Of a DNA stretch of 64,000 nucleotides, positions 1 through 10,045 are shown piece after piece. A program made the translations under genes and the position numbers. The stretch is from Microbacterium sp. SORGH_AS_1204 (lineage in GTDB: Bacteria; Actinomycetota; Actinomycetes; Actinomycetales; Microbacteriaceae): NCBI RefSeq assembly GCF_030818935.1, contig NZ_JAUTBD010000001.1, positions 2,480,001 through 2,544,000 on the forward strand. The letters are read 5' to 3'. Positions within the stretch are counted from its first letter, which is position 1; each line of letters begins with the position of its first letter. A model generated the notes under the pieces. It was not told the DNA's origin. It searched no databases and worked only from the letters and a program-made list of their open reading frames with translations.

Positions 1-207
1 CGCGACGGTCATGCCGCGGTCCTTGAACGAACCGGTGGGGTTCATGCCCTCGAACTTCACCCAGACATCGGCGCCGGTGCGACGCGACAGGGCGGGAGCG
101 GGGATGAGGGGCGTACCGCCCTCGCCGAGCGTGACGACGGTGGAGGCGTCGGTGACGCCCAGGCGGTCGGCGTATTCGCGGAGGACTCCGCGCCAGAGGT
201 GAGCCAT
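1..207 (-). CDS. thrC: threonine synthase, N-terminal part (runs off left edge)
   Basis: Last step of threonine synthesis: converts O-phosphohomoserine to threonine with PLP, in the cytoplasm. Only about 69 codons are present, starting [18 protein letters not shown]. The fragment contains the family's GEGGTPLIP stretch and the motif TGSFKDRGM, whose lysine forms the PLP Schiff base. The ATG lies two bases after the hom stop codon, so [11 protein letters not shown] is probably coupled to hom. The order lysA-hom-thrC is a standard actinobacterial aspartate-family operon. The 3' end is outside the window. Confidence 0.95.
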   Translation of the reverse strand, partial: MAHLWRGVLREYADRLGVTDASTVVTLGEGGTPLIPAPALSRRTGADVWVKFEGMNPTGSFKDRGMTVA

Positions 208-209
208 AA

Positions 210-1532
210 TCAGTTCCCTTCCACGCGCAGCACGGACACCACGCGCTCGACGACGCCGCTCGCGGCGAGACGCTCGACGGTCTCGCTCAGGTCCTGCTCG
301 CGGGCCTTGTGTGTTCCGATGACCAGGCGGGCGGAGCCGCCGGTCTGAGTGGTCTGGTCCGCCTCGATGACGGTCTGCTCGACGGTCGCGATTGACACGC
401 GTCCTTCGCTGAGGATGCCGGCGACGGTGGCGAGCACGCCCGGCTTGTCGTCGACCTCGAGGGTGATCTGGTAGCGCGTGATGACGTGTCCGATCGGCAC
501 GGCGGGGAGGTTCGCACGGGTCGACTCCCCCACGCCCACGCCGCCGGCGATGTGGCGGCGCGCGGCCGAGACGACGTCGCCGAGCACGGCGGAGGCGGTC
601 TGCACGCCGCCGGCACCGGCGCCGTAGAACATGAGGTCGCCCGCGGCTTCGGCCTGGACGAACACGGCGTTGTTCGCGCCGTGGACGCTCGCGAGCGGGT
701 GGGTGCGCTCGACGAGCGCGGGGTAGACGCGCACGGAGATCGATTCCGAGCCGTCCTCGGCCGTGAGGCGCTCGCAGACGGCGAGGAGCTTGATCACGTA
801 GCCGGCGTGACGCGCCGACTCGATCATCGCGGCGTCGACCGCGGTGATGCCCTCGCGGTGCACGGCATCCAAGGGGACGGTGGTGTGGAACGCGAGGCTG
901 GCGAGGATCGCGGCCTTCTGCGCGGCGTCGTAGCCCTCGACGTCGGCGGTGGGGTCGGCCTCCGCGTACCCGAGGGCCTGCGCCTGCGCGAGCACGTCGG
1001 CGAAGTCGGCGCCCTCGGTGTCCATGCGGTCGAGGATGTAGTTCGTCGTGCCGTTGACAATGCCCATGATGCGCACGACGCGGTCGCCGGCGAGCGAGTC
1101 GCGCAGCGGCCGGATGATCGGGATGGCACCGGCGGCGGCGGCCTCGTAATACACCTCGGCGCCGACCTGGTCGGCGGCCTCGAAGACCTCGGACCCGTGG
1201 GTGGCCAGCAGCGCCTTGTTCGCCGTGACGACATCGGCGCCCGAGGCGATCGCGTGCAGCACCTGCGTGCGGGCCGGCTCGATGCCGCCCATCAGCTCGA
1301 TGACGATGTCGCTGCCGACGATGAGGGTCTCGGCATCCGTCGTGAAGAGCTCGCGGGGCAGGTCGGCGTCGCGCTTGGAGTCGAGGTTGCGCACCGCGAT
1401 GCCGGCGAGCTCGAGCTTCGCGCCCGCGCGATCGGCGAGTTCGTCGCCGTGCTTGAGCAGCAGATCGGCGACCTGCGAGCCGACGGCGCCGGCGCCGAGG
1501 AGCGCCACGCGGAGCGTGCGGTAGTCGGTCAT
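210..1532 (-). CDS. hom: homoserine dehydrogenase
   Basis: Reduces aspartate semialdehyde to homoserine with NAD(P)H, the branch point to threonine and methionine. The 440-aa protein has an N-terminal Rossmann motif ([13 protein letters not shown]), the segment [11 protein letters not shown], the catalytic-domain stretch [18 protein letters not shown], and a C-terminal ACT domain (about 350-440, starting near [19 protein letters not shown]) of the kind that senses threonine. Its ATG overlaps the lysA stop (ATGA). A 963-codon reading through this region joins hom to an out-of-frame shadow of lysA and is not real. Confidence 0.97.
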   Translation of the reverse strand: MTDYRTLRVALLGAGAVGSQVADLLLKHGDELADRAGAKLELAGIAVRNLDSKRDADLPRELFTTDAETLIVGSDIVIELMGGIEPARTQVLHAIASGADVVTANKALLATHGSEVFEAADQVGAEVYYEAAAAGAIPIIRPLRDSLAGDRVVRIMGIVNGTTNYILDRMDTEGADFADVLAQAQALGYAEADPTADVEGYDAAQKAAILASLAFHTTVPLDAVHREGITAVDAAMIESARHAGYVIKLLAVCERLTAEDGSESISVRVYPALVERTHPLASVHGANNAVFVQAEAAGDLMFYGAGAGGVQTASAVLGDVVSAARRHIAGGVGVGESTRANLPAVPIGHVITRYQITLEVDDKPGVLATVAGILSEGRVSIATVEQTVIEADQTTQTGGSARLVIGTHKAREQDLSETVERLAASGVVERVVSVLRVEGN

Positions 1533-3004
1533 TCGGTGTCTCCGTGGGGTGTGGCGGTCGTGTCGGATGCCGTGAGGCCGGCGTCGCGCGAGAGCAGGTC
1601 GTCGACGGTCTCGCCGCGGACGATGACGCGCGCGTGTCCGTCTCGGACGGCGACGACCGGCGGACGGGGGGTGTAGTTGTAGTTGTTCGCGAGCGAGAAG
1701 CAGTAGGCGCCGGTCGCGGGGACGCCGAGCAGGTCGCCCGGGGTCACGTCGCGCGGGAGGTATTCGGCATCGACGACGATGTCGCCCGACTCGCAGTGCC
1801 GGCCGACGACGCGCGCGAGCGCCGGCTCCTCGTGGCTCACCCGCGACACCAGACGTGCCGAGAAGTCGGCGCCGTACAGGGCGGGGCGGGCGTTGTCGCT
1901 CATGCCGCCGTCGACGCTGACGTAGGTGCGCTCGAGGTCCTCGGATGCCGCGACGGTCTTGACCGTTCCCACCTCGTAGAGGGTGACCCCGGCCTGGCCG
2001 ACGATGACGCGGCCGGGTTCGGTGGCGACGTCGGGCATCGGGATGCCACGCACCGCGCACTCGTCGGCGATGGCATCCAGGATGCCGTCGGCGATCTCTT
2101 CGATGGGCTTGGGGTCGTCGACGGAGGTGTACGAGATGCCGAATCCGCCGCCGACGTTGAGCAGCGGGATCTCTCCTCCGGCCAGCAGATCGGCGTGCAG
2201 GTCGACCAGTCGCGCCGCCGACTCGCGGAAGCCGGAGGAGTCGAAGATCTGCGAACCGATGTGCGCGTGGAGCCCGACGAACCGCAGGCTCGGGAGCTCG
2301 CGGATGCGCGCGACGGCCTCGACCGCGCCCTCGAGCGAGAAGCCGAACTTCTGGTCTTCGTGTGCGGTGGCGAGGAACGCGTGGGTCTCGGCGTGGACGC
2401 CGGTGCGCACGCGCACGAGGACCGACTGCACCGCTCCGCGACGATCGGCGATGGCAGCCAGGCGCTCGATCTCGATGGGGCTGTCGACGACGACCGAGCC
2501 GATGCCGACCTCGACCGCGCGCTCGAGCTCGCCGACGCTCTTGTTGTTGCCGTGGAAGCCCAGACCCCCGGGCTCGGCTCCCGCCGCGAGGGCGACCTCG
2601 AGTTCGCCGCGGGTGCAGACATCGACGGAGAGCCCCTCGTCGACGACCCAGCGCACGACCTCGGTCGAGAGGAACGCCTTGCCTGCGTAGTAGACGCGGG
2701 CCCGGATGCCGTGTCGTTCGGCGGCGGAGTCGAAAGCGGCGCGTGCACGGCTCGCGTGCGCGCGCACCTCGTTTTCGTCGAGCACGTAGAGCGGTGTGCC
2801 GAAGCGGTCGCGCAGGTCGAAGACCGACACCCCGCCGATCTCGACCGAGCCGTCGTCGACGCGACGGGCGGATGCGGGCCAGACAGGGGCGACGAGCTCG
2901 TTCGCGTGGGCCGGGGCGGTGAGCCACTCGGGCACGAGCGCGGAGTGCGAGGCGGACACAGGGGGACCAATCGGGTTTGCGGCGACGCGACGGCCGCGGA
3001 TCAC
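1529..3004 (-). CDS. lysA: diaminopimelate decarboxylase
   Basis: PLP enzyme (fold-type III) that decarboxylates meso-diaminopimelate to lysine. The PLP lysine is in YYAGKAFL, the phosphate-binding glycines in [11 protein letters not shown], and the active-site cysteine in [10 protein letters not shown] place the start at a GTG preceded by GGAGGT with 7-nt spacing, giving 491 aa. A GTG three codons upstream overlaps that ribosome site; an internal GTG at 2959 ([12 protein letters not shown]) is also possible. First gene of lysA-hom-thrC. In other actinobacteria argS often precedes lysA directly; here about 7 kb of accessory genes intervenes. Confidence 0.95.
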   Translation of the reverse strand: MIRGRRVAANPIGPPVSASHSALVPEWLTAPAHANELVAPVWPASARRVDDGSVEIGGVSVFDLRDRFGTPLYVLDENEVRAHASRARAAFDSAAERHGIRARVYYAGKAFLSTEVVRWVVDEGLSVDVCTRGELEVALAAGAEPGGLGFHGNNKSVGELERAVEVGIGSVVVDSPIEIERLAAIADRRGAVQSVLVRVRTGVHAETHAFLATAHEDQKFGFSLEGAVEAVARIRELPSLRFVGLHAHIGSQIFDSSGFRESAARLVDLHADLLAGGEIPLLNVGGGFGISYTSVDDPKPIEEIADGILDAIADECAVRGIPMPDVATEPGRVIVGQAGVTLYEVGTVKTVAASEDLERTYVSVDGGMSDNARPALYGADFSARLVSRVSHEEPALARVVGRHCESGDIVVDAEYLPRDVTPGDLLGVPATGAYCFSLANNYNYTPRPPVVAVRDGHARVIVRGETVDDLLSRDAGLTASDTTATPHGDTE

Positions 3005-3110
3005 GGCTCCCACCTCCGCGGAGAGTCACGCGAGAAGGTGGTGCTTGCAGTCTAGGGCACGGCGTATGCCGCTCCCTTCCCCCGCGGATCGACCGCCGCA
3101 CCGAGCGGGG

Positions 3111-5447
3111 TCAGATGGCGAAGCGGCCGTCCACCGTGCGGACGATCTGCGTTGTCTGCGTGAGTGTGCCCGCCGGCTGATCATCCTGATATATCCGCAC
3201 CCGTGTCGGTTCCGCGGACCTCACGACGAGCATCGCTTCGTCAGGCAGGACGAGACCGTTCAGGGCGCTCACGACCGATGCGGCGGAGTCTTCTCCCCGC
3301 ACTGTGGCCGACGACACCACCCGGCCCGCGGAGGTGAGGACATCGACCCGGTAGTAGGTCGTACCCGAGAAGTACGAATGAGCGGGGTTCCCAAGGGATG
3401 TGGCGACGAGCCGCTTCCCATCGGCGCTGAGGCCGATCGAGCCGACCATGACATCCGCGAGGCCGACGAATTCCAGGACCGACACCGCGGTGACATCAAC
3501 GGGCTGCGTCAACGCTTCCGACGCGCCGTCCCTCGCGCGCAGCACCGCGAACACCCGTCCAGCATTCGAACCGATCTGCGCCGCCACGACGCCGGTTCGG
3601 ACGACGTCGCACCGGCTCCCGTCGGATTCCGTCGGAGAGGTCACCCGCACGCCCGCCGTGTCCGTCTGGCCCAAGTACACGGACCGGGGTACGCCCGAAA
3701 GACTCCCGGTCGGCGGACCGTAAGGCACGTTCCCTTCGACCGGTGAGTCGTTCGACAGCAGGGCAGTCCAGATGTCTTTCGCGAGCGGCGCCCTGCTCGC
3801 CGCGATCGCGAGCGACGAACGGGAGACACCGAGCCCCCACTGCGTGTAGAAGGGCCCCAGGTCGCGACCCGCCACTTCGGAAGTGACCTCCGCGAACAGG
3901 TCGATCTTCTCTTGATCCGAGAGGGGGGCTCGTTCGCCTGTCGCGCGGCGGATGCGATACGCCTGGCTCACGGCCGGGTAGAAGCCTTCCCCGAACGACC
4001 GCCGAAGCTGGTCGAACATCATCAACGGGAAGAAGGGGCTTTCGCTGACGAGGTCGGCGAACCGTCGGTCCACGATGGGCTGGGCGAAGTATCTGGTCAA
4101 GCGCTCCTGAACGTCGGGCGACCGATCGAGGGTGTTGCTCCCTCGATCCCGCTGTTCGATGGCCAACGACGAGATGTTGACCGTCACCTCGAGCAAGCCG
4201 CTCCAGGTGTAGTCGAGGGTCTGATAAGTGTGACCGATCTCGTGCCACAAGACCCATTGATCCGACCCCGAAGCCAATGCAGCGCTCGCTCCGTGGCTCA
4301 CGTGCAGGGAAAGCCACCCCTCGGTCGCGAAGGCGTACGCGCCGCCCGAGTCGGGGCCAGCGATGTAGACGCGGCCGGGATGTTTTCGCGCGACGCCAAC
4401 CGCCCCGTAGCGGAGTCCGTAGACGTCGTCCGTGTGGCTGCGGACGCGATCCAATCGCGCACATATCTCGCCGGGATCGTATGCGCGTGCCACGTCGGGC
4501 GTATCGAGCACGCTCCTCTGGATGTCGGCGAAGACGCGCTGAGAGACGTGTGTGACGACGGGCGCGGCGGCGAACGCCTGCATTTGCCGCCCGAAGTCGG
4601 CGGGGTCGGTGGATCCGTCGATCCAGACGGGATGAGCGTTCCCCCCGGAGATGTCCACGACGACGGCAGACCACTCGCTGTGATTCACGAGGAAGAGCAA
4701 TCCGTCGCGCTTCGCGGTCAGGGTCGTGCGGCCACCTCGCAGAACCGTGCGCTCGAAGTCGACCGTGCCGTCGCTGCGAAAGACGGCCATCGGCCCGCGG
4801 GATCCGATCACCGCCTCCAGCCACCAGGTCGGGGACCCTTCGACGTCGAAGGTGAGCACATCACCCGAACGGACCCAGCGCCCGGTGGGCTGAAGGTCAC
4901 TGTGCGACATACCCCGGTTTTCCGCAACTCGGAACTGCGTCTGATCTCCGTGCGGAAGCGCCACGACCCGAGTCGTCGTTCCATCGATCGAGTGGCGGAT
5001 GAGGATGTCGTCGACGACTTCGAAGGTCGCCGACGCATGCGCCGACGCCGTCATGGCGGTGACGACCCCCGTACCCGGCTTGATACCCACTTCCACCCAG
5101 AGGAGTGCGGAGAGGATGCCACGGCCGTCGGTGATGCCGTCACCTGAATCGATGACGCCTGCGGCCCCGTCGACGGAGAGCATCACAGATACACCCGCTG
5201 ACGGGGCGCCCGTGTCGTCGCGAACCTCCACTTCCAACGCGATGACCTCACCCGCGAGCACGGACGACCGCAGAAGGCGAACCGTGGGCAGGAGTTGTCC
5301 GCTCGACGCGAACGCCGGAGTAGCCACTGTCACCATCACCACCGGCACCGCGATCGCGGCGGACGTCAGAACGGCACGTCGGGGAACGAGCGGACCCACC
5401 TGCTGAGATGAGCGCCAGCCCTGCCGGTCGTTCTTCTCTGGGCCCAT
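3111..5447 (-). CDS. secreted Ig-like / M60-family (enhancin-like) metallopeptidase
   Basis: 778 aa, apparently exported: a twin-arginine-like leader (RR at 23-24, hydrophobic core, cleavage near ATPAFA, residue 47). Next comes a bacterial Ig-like domain (about 52-145). The middle region (about 160-560) carries HEIGHTYQ at 402-409 with Glu420 downstream, which fits the M60 zinc signature HExGHxxQ plus a third Glu ligand. M60 enzymes cleave mucins and other glycoproteins. The C-terminal 200 residues look beta-rich and are unassigned. No LPXTG anchor is seen. Ribosome site AAGGCGGA lies 7 nt before the ATG. The leader style matches the RCC1 protein upstream, so both may belong to one surface or secreted system; substrate unknown. 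Confidence 0.8.
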   Translation of the reverse strand: MGPEKNDRQGWRSSQQVGPLVPRRAVLTSAAIAVPVVMVTVATPAFASSGQLLPTVRLLRSSVLAGEVIALEVEVRDDTGAPSAGVSVMLSVDGAAGVIDSGDGITDGRGILSALLWVEVGIKPGTGVVTAMTASAHASATFEVVDDILIRHSIDGTTTRVVALPHGDQTQFRVAENRGMSHSDLQPTGRWVRSGDVLTFDVEGSPTWWLEAVIGSRGPMAVFRSDGTVDFERTVLRGGRTTLTAKRDGLLFLVNHSEWSAVVVDISGGNAHPVWIDGSTDPADFGRQMQAFAAAPVVTHVSQRVFADIQRSVLDTPDVARAYDPGEICARLDRVRSHTDDVYGLRYGAVGVARKHPGRVYIAGPDSGGAYAFATEGWLSLHVSHGASAALASGSDQWVLWHEIGHTYQTLDYTWSGLLEVTVNISSLAIEQRDRGSNTLDRSPDVQERLTRYFAQPIVDRRFADLVSESPFFPLMMFDQLRRSFGEGFYPAVSQAYRIRRATGERAPLSDQEKIDLFAEVTSEVAGRDLGPFYTQWGLGVSRSSLAIAASRAPLAKDIWTALLSNDSPVEGNVPYGPPTGSLSGVPRSVYLGQTDTAGVRVTSPTESDGSRCDVVRTGVVAAQIGSNAGRVFAVLRARDGASEALTQPVDVTAVSVLEFVGLADVMVGSIGLSADGKRLVATSLGNPAHSYFSGTTYYRVDVLTSAGRVVSSATVRGEDSAASVVSALNGLVLPDEAMLVVRSAEPTRVRIYQDDQPAGTLTQTTQIVRTVDGRFAI

Positions 5448-5484
5448 GTCTGATCCGCCTTCTCACAATTCATCGCCTCGACCA

Positions 5485-5518
5485 GCGAGCGGAACCCGAG
5501 AACCCGGGTCCCGCTCGC
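5485..5518 (-). terminator. hairpin after the RCC1 gene
   Basis: Arms GCGAGCGG-A-ACCCG and CGGGT-C-CCGCTCGC pair with one A/C mismatch around a 6-nt loop, directly after the RCC1 stop and before the M60 start. No U-tract, which is usual at this GC content. It suggests that the two genes are transcribed separately. Confidence 0.6.
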
Positions 5519-5522
5519 GTCC

Positions 5523-8449
5523 TCACGCCGTCTTCACGAGGAAGTAGGTGGCGCTGGTGGTGACGGAGGCGGTGATGATGGTGCTCACCGTCTGCCCCGA
5601 CACGGGGGTCAACTGCGTCGGGGTAGCACGGTTGGTGGTGGTGCCATCGCCGAGCTGCCCGGCGGTGTTGTCACCCCACCCCCACACTTTCCCGTCGGAG
5701 GTCTTCGCGAACGCCGACGACCCCGTTCCGCTGAGGGTGGTCACGTTCGACAGACCCGACACCGCCACCGCGCTCAAGCGCGTCGTGGTCGACCCGTCAC
5801 CGATCTGAGCCTGGTCGTTACCACCCCACGCCGTCACGGACTTGTCCGTCATCACCGCGTACCCGGTGGTGCCACCCGCCACGACCTGCGCAACACCAGT
5901 GAGAGACCCGCTCGCGCCCTGCACGGTTCCCATCGGCAGCGGACTGTTCGACGTCGGCTGACCCTGACCGGCCTGACCGGCGTAGTTTGCCCCCCACGAC
6001 CGCAACGTCCCATTCGACATGAGGGCGTACCCCACGCCACCACCGGCGGCGATCTGCTGCACGTTCGACAGCCCCGACACCGTGATCGGGGCGCCCTGGT
6101 CCGCCGTCGCGCCCGCGCCGAAGCCGGCGTCACCGCGACCCCAACCCTTCACCGAACCGTCCGACAACAACGCGTACGCCTGTTGCGCCCCCGCCGCCAC
6201 CTGCGTCGCCGTCGTGATACCCGACACCTGCACCGGCGTATTCCGCTGATTCCGCGTCGTCCCGTCGCCGACAGTGCCGAACCAGTTATCGCCCCACGCC
6301 CAGATCTTCCCCCCGGCCAACGCATAGAACGTCAACGCCCCCGACGCAATCTGCGTCACACCCGACAGCCCCGGAACCTTCGACCACGTGCTGCGCGACG
6401 AGGACGACCCATCACCCAACTGGCCGTACTCGTACGCCCCCGTCGTCCACACCGTCCCATCCGCCAACAACACCGCCGACGCCTGACTCGTCTTCTTCGA
6501 AGCCGCCACCTGCACAATCGGCGAGGGGAACTGCGTCAACAACTGCACCGGCTGCGACCGCGCCGACGAATCCGACTGCGCCAACGTCCCCAAACGCCCC
6601 GACGGATCCAACCCACACCCCACCGCATTCGCACCCAACACCGTCGTCGTCTGGCTCATCGACGAGTTGCTCGTGGAGGCCGAGACGAGGATGCTCGCCC
6701 CGGGATTGGTCCAAGCGCCGGGAGTGATGGTCACCGAAGCGTTGCCGCTCGAATCGGTGCTCACGGACGACGCGCTCAGCGCAGCCGAACCGGAGGTGGA
6801 GAAGTCCACGGTTGCGCCCGCGACGCCGGACGAATTCGCCGTGACCTTGGCTTGCACGACCGATGCAGACCCTGCCGGGGCCGGCACAGGAACGGTCAGC
6901 GCCAGCGTGGACGAAGCCGTGAGGAAGTAGGTGGCGCTGGTGGTGACGGAGGCGGTGATGATGGTGCTCACCGTCTGCCCCGACACGGGGGTCAACTGCG
7001 TCGGGGTAGCACGGTTGGTGGTGGTGCCATCGCCGAGCTGCCCGGCGGTGTTGTCACCCCACCCCCACACTTTCCCGTCGGAGGTCTTCGCGAACGCCGA
7101 CGACCCCGTTCCGCTGAGGGTGGTCACGTTCGACAGACCCGACACCGCCACCGCGCTCAAGCGCGTCGTGGTCGACCCGTCACCGATCTGAGCCTGGTCG
7201 TTACCACCCCACGCCGTCACGGACTTGTCCGTCATCACCGCGTACCCGGTGGTGCCACCCGCCACGACCTGCGCAACACCAGTGAGAGACCCGCTCGCGC
7301 CCTGCACGGTTCCCATCGGCAGCGGACTGTTCGACGTCGGCTGACCCTGACCGGCCTGACCGGCGTAGTTTGCCCCCCACGACCGCAACGTCCCATTCGA
7401 CATGAGGGCGTACCCCACGCCACCACCGGCGGCGATCTGCTGCACGTTCGACAGCCCCGACACCGTGATCGGGGCGCCCTGGTCCGCCGTCGCGCCCGCG
7501 CCGAAGCCGGCGTCACCGCGACCCCAACCCTTCACCGAACCGTCCGACAACAACGCGTACGCCTGTTGCGCCCCCGCCGCCACCTGCGTCGCCGTCGTGA
7601 TACCCGACACCTGCACCGGCGTATTCCGCTGATTCCGCGTCGTCCCGTCGCCGACAGTGCCGAACCAGTTATCGCCCCACGCCCAGATCTTCCCCCCGGC
7701 CAACGCATAGAACGTCAACGCCCCCGACGCAATCTGCGTCACACCCGACAGCCCCGGAACCTTCGACCACGTGCTGCGCGACGAGGACGACCCATCACCC
7801 AACTGGCCGTACTCGTACGCCCCGTCGTCCACACCGTCCCATCCGCCAACAACACCGCCGACGCCTGACTCGTCTTCTTCGAAGCCGCCACCTGCACAAT
7901 CGGCGAGGGGAACTGCGTCAACAACTGCACCGGCTGCGACCGCGCCGACGAATCCGACTGCGCCAACGTCCCCAAACGCCCCGACGGATCCAACCCACAC
8001 CCCACCGCATTCGCACCCAACACCGTCAGAGACTGAGACGTGGAGTCTGATCCAGCGGTGGCGCCGAGGACGACTGACGAGCCTGGGGCGGCCCAGGTGC
8101 GCCCCAGCGTGAAGTTGGTTGTATATGTGCCGGTCCCGTCGGTGACACCGCTCGCGTTGGCGAATGAGGAGGGGGACGGGGCAGTCAGGGAGACGGGGGC
8201 GGCAGAGACACCAGCACCGGAGGCTTTGACAGAAACGCTGATGGGCACAGTGCTCGCGGCGGGGATGCCGCCGGCCGGTCCGCTGATCGTGACGACCCGA
8301 GCGACGGAATCCGCGAATGCCGGCGTTCCGGACACCATCGAGATCGCCGGCACGGCCCAGGCCGCACCGATCATGATCGTGCGCCGGCTGGGCCCTTCCG
8401 GTCCCCCGATGTCGCGGGTCGCATCGGTACGAACGGTTACTTCATCCAT
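5523..8449 (-). CDS. secreted Ig-like / RCC1 beta-propeller repeat protein, frameshifted
   Basis: With one missing base restored the product is 975 aa: twin-arginine-like leader (RR 22-23, cleavage near PAFA, 46), Ig-like domain (about 50-140), seven RCC1-type blades, a second Ig-like domain, and a second seven-blade propeller. Blades carry the usual WGxNxxGQLGDG signature. The two propellers are the same 369-residue sequence. In the upstream copy a run of five C (as at 6437-6441) is only four (7820-7823). This shifts the frame near residue 209 and would truncate the protein at 236 aa. RCC1 propellers are binding scaffolds; the ligand here is unknown. GAGGGAG precedes the ATG. Sequencing error is the simplest explanation for the shift. 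Confidence 0.8.
5538..6645 (-). repeat. intragenic 1.1-kb duplication, copy B (downstream propeller)
   Basis: 1108 bp encoding the second RCC1 propeller. It matches 6921-8027 wherever I compared it, and the encoded proteins are identical. Identity stops sharply at both ends: before GAGGAAGTAG on the low side and after CAACACCGTC on the high side. The Ig-like segment between the copies is different from the first Ig-like domain. Confidence 0.9.
6921..8027 (-). repeat. intragenic 1.1-kb duplication, copy A (upstream propeller)
   Basis: 1107 bp, offset 1383 bp from copy B until a single C is lost at 7820-7823, then 1382. Near-perfect nucleotide identity over 1.1 kb implies recent duplication or ongoing gene conversion. 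Confidence 0.9.
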
Positions 8450-8925
8450 CAGTGGTCTCCCTCGGAAGTCGGCACCGCTGCACAGGTCGTGCGCATGCAG
8501 ACATTACGAACCCACGACTCGAAGGGAACAGCGCCCCGCCCTGCAGCCGAGCGGGTGAAGTGCGAGCAGAGGCCTCGACGCGGTGCCGTCCTTCAGCTGG
8601 GTGGGCGGAACACTCGTCTCGTCGTTCGCTCGGCACCGGCTCGCGCGTCCCATTTCTGCGGTGTCCGACTCGCCGTGGAAGGCTCGACCCGCGAGCCCCG
8701 GTATGCCGGAGCAGTTCTCCATCGCTCGCCACTGTGCCTCGCCTCCATGCGCTGCGCACCGAGGAGAATTCACCTGTGGGGTGAACCTGCCCGCCATCGT
8801 GCCTGCCGGAGCCGGGGGGGGGATTTCGCCACGTCCCGCGCTGTCAGCGGACGGGGGGGTGGGCGCCGAGAGGACGCCCGTCGCAGCAGCCCCGGCGGGC
8901 GCGCTCTTCCAGGTCGGAGCCGCCT
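8450..8925. other. divergent intergenic region without a convincing gene
   Basis: About 490 bp between the divergent RCC1 and kinase-like genes. Open frames here are short, overlap each other and have no recognisable product or good ribosome site. It contains two G-runs (nine G at 8814-8822, seven at 8853-8859). I looked for a short precursor-peptide gene for the neighbouring PqqD-domain protein and found none that stands out. Confidence 0.5.
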
Positions 8926-8931
8926 TAGGGT
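8926..8931 (+). promoter_or_regulatory. -10 hexamer TAGGGT, leaderless start
   Basis: TAGGGT is followed by 6 nt (GAGGCG) and then the GTG of the HprK-like gene, so transcription should start at or next to the start codon. Confidence 0.5.
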
Positions 8932-8937
8932 GAGGCG

Positions 8938-10038
8938 GTGCAGATCACGCCGATTCAGACCCCGCTCATCGTGGCCGCCGTTGGCGCGCGCGTCGGCATT
9001 GCAACCGACGGGCTGCCCGCCGCCGGTCGGCATGCAATCACCGCCGCGTGGGCCGACGCCCGCCTTCGGCGGCGGTCGGACGCTGACGTCACGGTCCGAA
9101 CGCCGACAAGTGCAGACGAGCGTCAGAGTCTCTCCGACCTCTCGAGCCTCGTGACGCACGCGGCCATCTCGGCCCGACGCGGTGAGCTGTGGATGCTGCA
9201 CGCGGCTGGGCTAGCCGCTCCTGATGGAGGCGTCGTCGTCCTGGTTGGACGTTCAGGTGCGGGGAAGACGACTGCCACGAAGGTCCTCGGCCGTTCTTTG
9301 GGGTACGTCTCCGACGAGACGATCGGCATCGAGGAGGACGGCACGGTCCATCCGTACCGCAAGCCGCTTTCGGTGATCACGCCCGGAGAACGATTCAAGC
9401 TGCAGCATCCTCCGCGCAGTCTCGGATTGCTCCCGCTTCCGAGCGCCAAGCTGCACGTTCGTCGGATCATTCTGCTCGATCGCGATCCGGACACCATCGG
9501 CGCCCGTCTGAGCAACGTCCCGCTGACGGAAGCCCTCGTCACCCTCAGCGAACAATCCAGCGCTCTGGCCGCGATGCCGACGCCATTACGCACCATGGCT
9601 TCGCTCATCCGTCGAACGGGAGGAGTTCTGCGCGCCTCCTACGCGGAAGCGCACTTTCTCACGAGCCTTCTCGACGACATCTTCACCGGTGAAACATGCC
9701 CCGCAGATGCCGCAGACGCACGAGAAGCCACCGTCACCGCTCCGCCGGTACATCCCGCCCCCCACGCCACGGACGTGCGCTACCGCCGCCGTTCGGACGT
9801 GGTCGACTGGTGCACCGTACCGGACGACCAGATCGCCGTTCTCACCTCGGAGGTAGACGGACGAGGCACTCTGCGTATTCTCGGTCCCCTGGCATCCGCC
9901 CTGTGGCGCGCGTCGGATGGGTCCACTCGGTACGAGCTCATGGCGGATTTGCCTCGCTGTTTCGCCGAACCGGACCACGCCGTTGACTTCACCCTGAGTC
10001 AGCTCGTCGAAGCCGGACTCCTCACCGTCGACATGTGA
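8938..10038 (+). CDS. HprK-like P-loop kinase fused to a PqqD-like domain
   Basis: 366 aa, cytoplasmic. Residues about 85-250 resemble the HPr-kinase-like P-loop family: LWMLHAAGLA followed by Walker A GRSGAGKTT (104-112). Residues about 280-366 match the PqqD/RRE pattern (LGPLASALWRASDGSTRYELMADL, then FTLSQLVEAGLLTV), a fold that binds leader peptides of ribosomally made peptides. Such fusions or pairs occur near peptide-modification genes, but no precursor, radical SAM or cyclase gene lies nearby. Its divergent neighbour is the RCC1 gene. It ends 8 nt from the convergent DUF2993 gene. Substrate unknown; the domain calls are from motifs only. Confidence 0.7.
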   Translation: MQITPIQTPLIVAAVGARVGIATDGLPAAGRHAITAAWADARLRRRSDADVTVRTPTSADERQSLSDLSSLVTHAAISARRGELWMLHAAGLAAPDGGVVVLVGRSGAGKTTATKVLGRSLGYVSDETIGIEEDGTVHPYRKPLSVITPGERFKLQHPPRSLGLLPLPSAKLHVRRIILLDRDPDTIGARLSNVPLTEALVTLSEQSSALAAMPTPLRTMASLIRRTGGVLRASYAEAHFLTSLLDDIFTGETCPADAADAREATVTAPPVHPAPHATDVRYRRRSDVVDWCTVPDDQIAVLTSEVDGRGTLRILGPLASALWRASDGSTRYELMADLPRCFAEPDHAVDFTLSQLVEAGLLTVDM

Positions 10039-10045
10039 CCGGCGC

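Noticed and set aside
210-3101. A 963-codon frame spanning hom and the lysA region.
   Set aside because: Only the hom part is coding; the N-terminal half is an Arg/Pro-rich shadow of lysA in another frame.
3014-3110. Lysine or other riboswitch ahead of lysA.
   Set aside because: The region is under 100 bp and shows no conserved riboswitch core.
5548-7191. Plus-strand frames repeated at 5548 and 6931.
   Set aside because: They are shadows of the duplicated RCC1 coding sequence, repeated because the DNA is repeated.
7820-7823. Phase-variable homopolymer as the main reading of the RCC1 frameshift.
   Set aside because: A C4/C5 tract is short for slippage, and three other indels in conserved genes make base-call error more likely; kept only as an alternative.
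8450-8937. Precursor peptide gene for the PqqD-domain protein.
   Set aside because: Short frames exist on both strands but none has a ribosome site, leader-core pattern or consistent codon usage.
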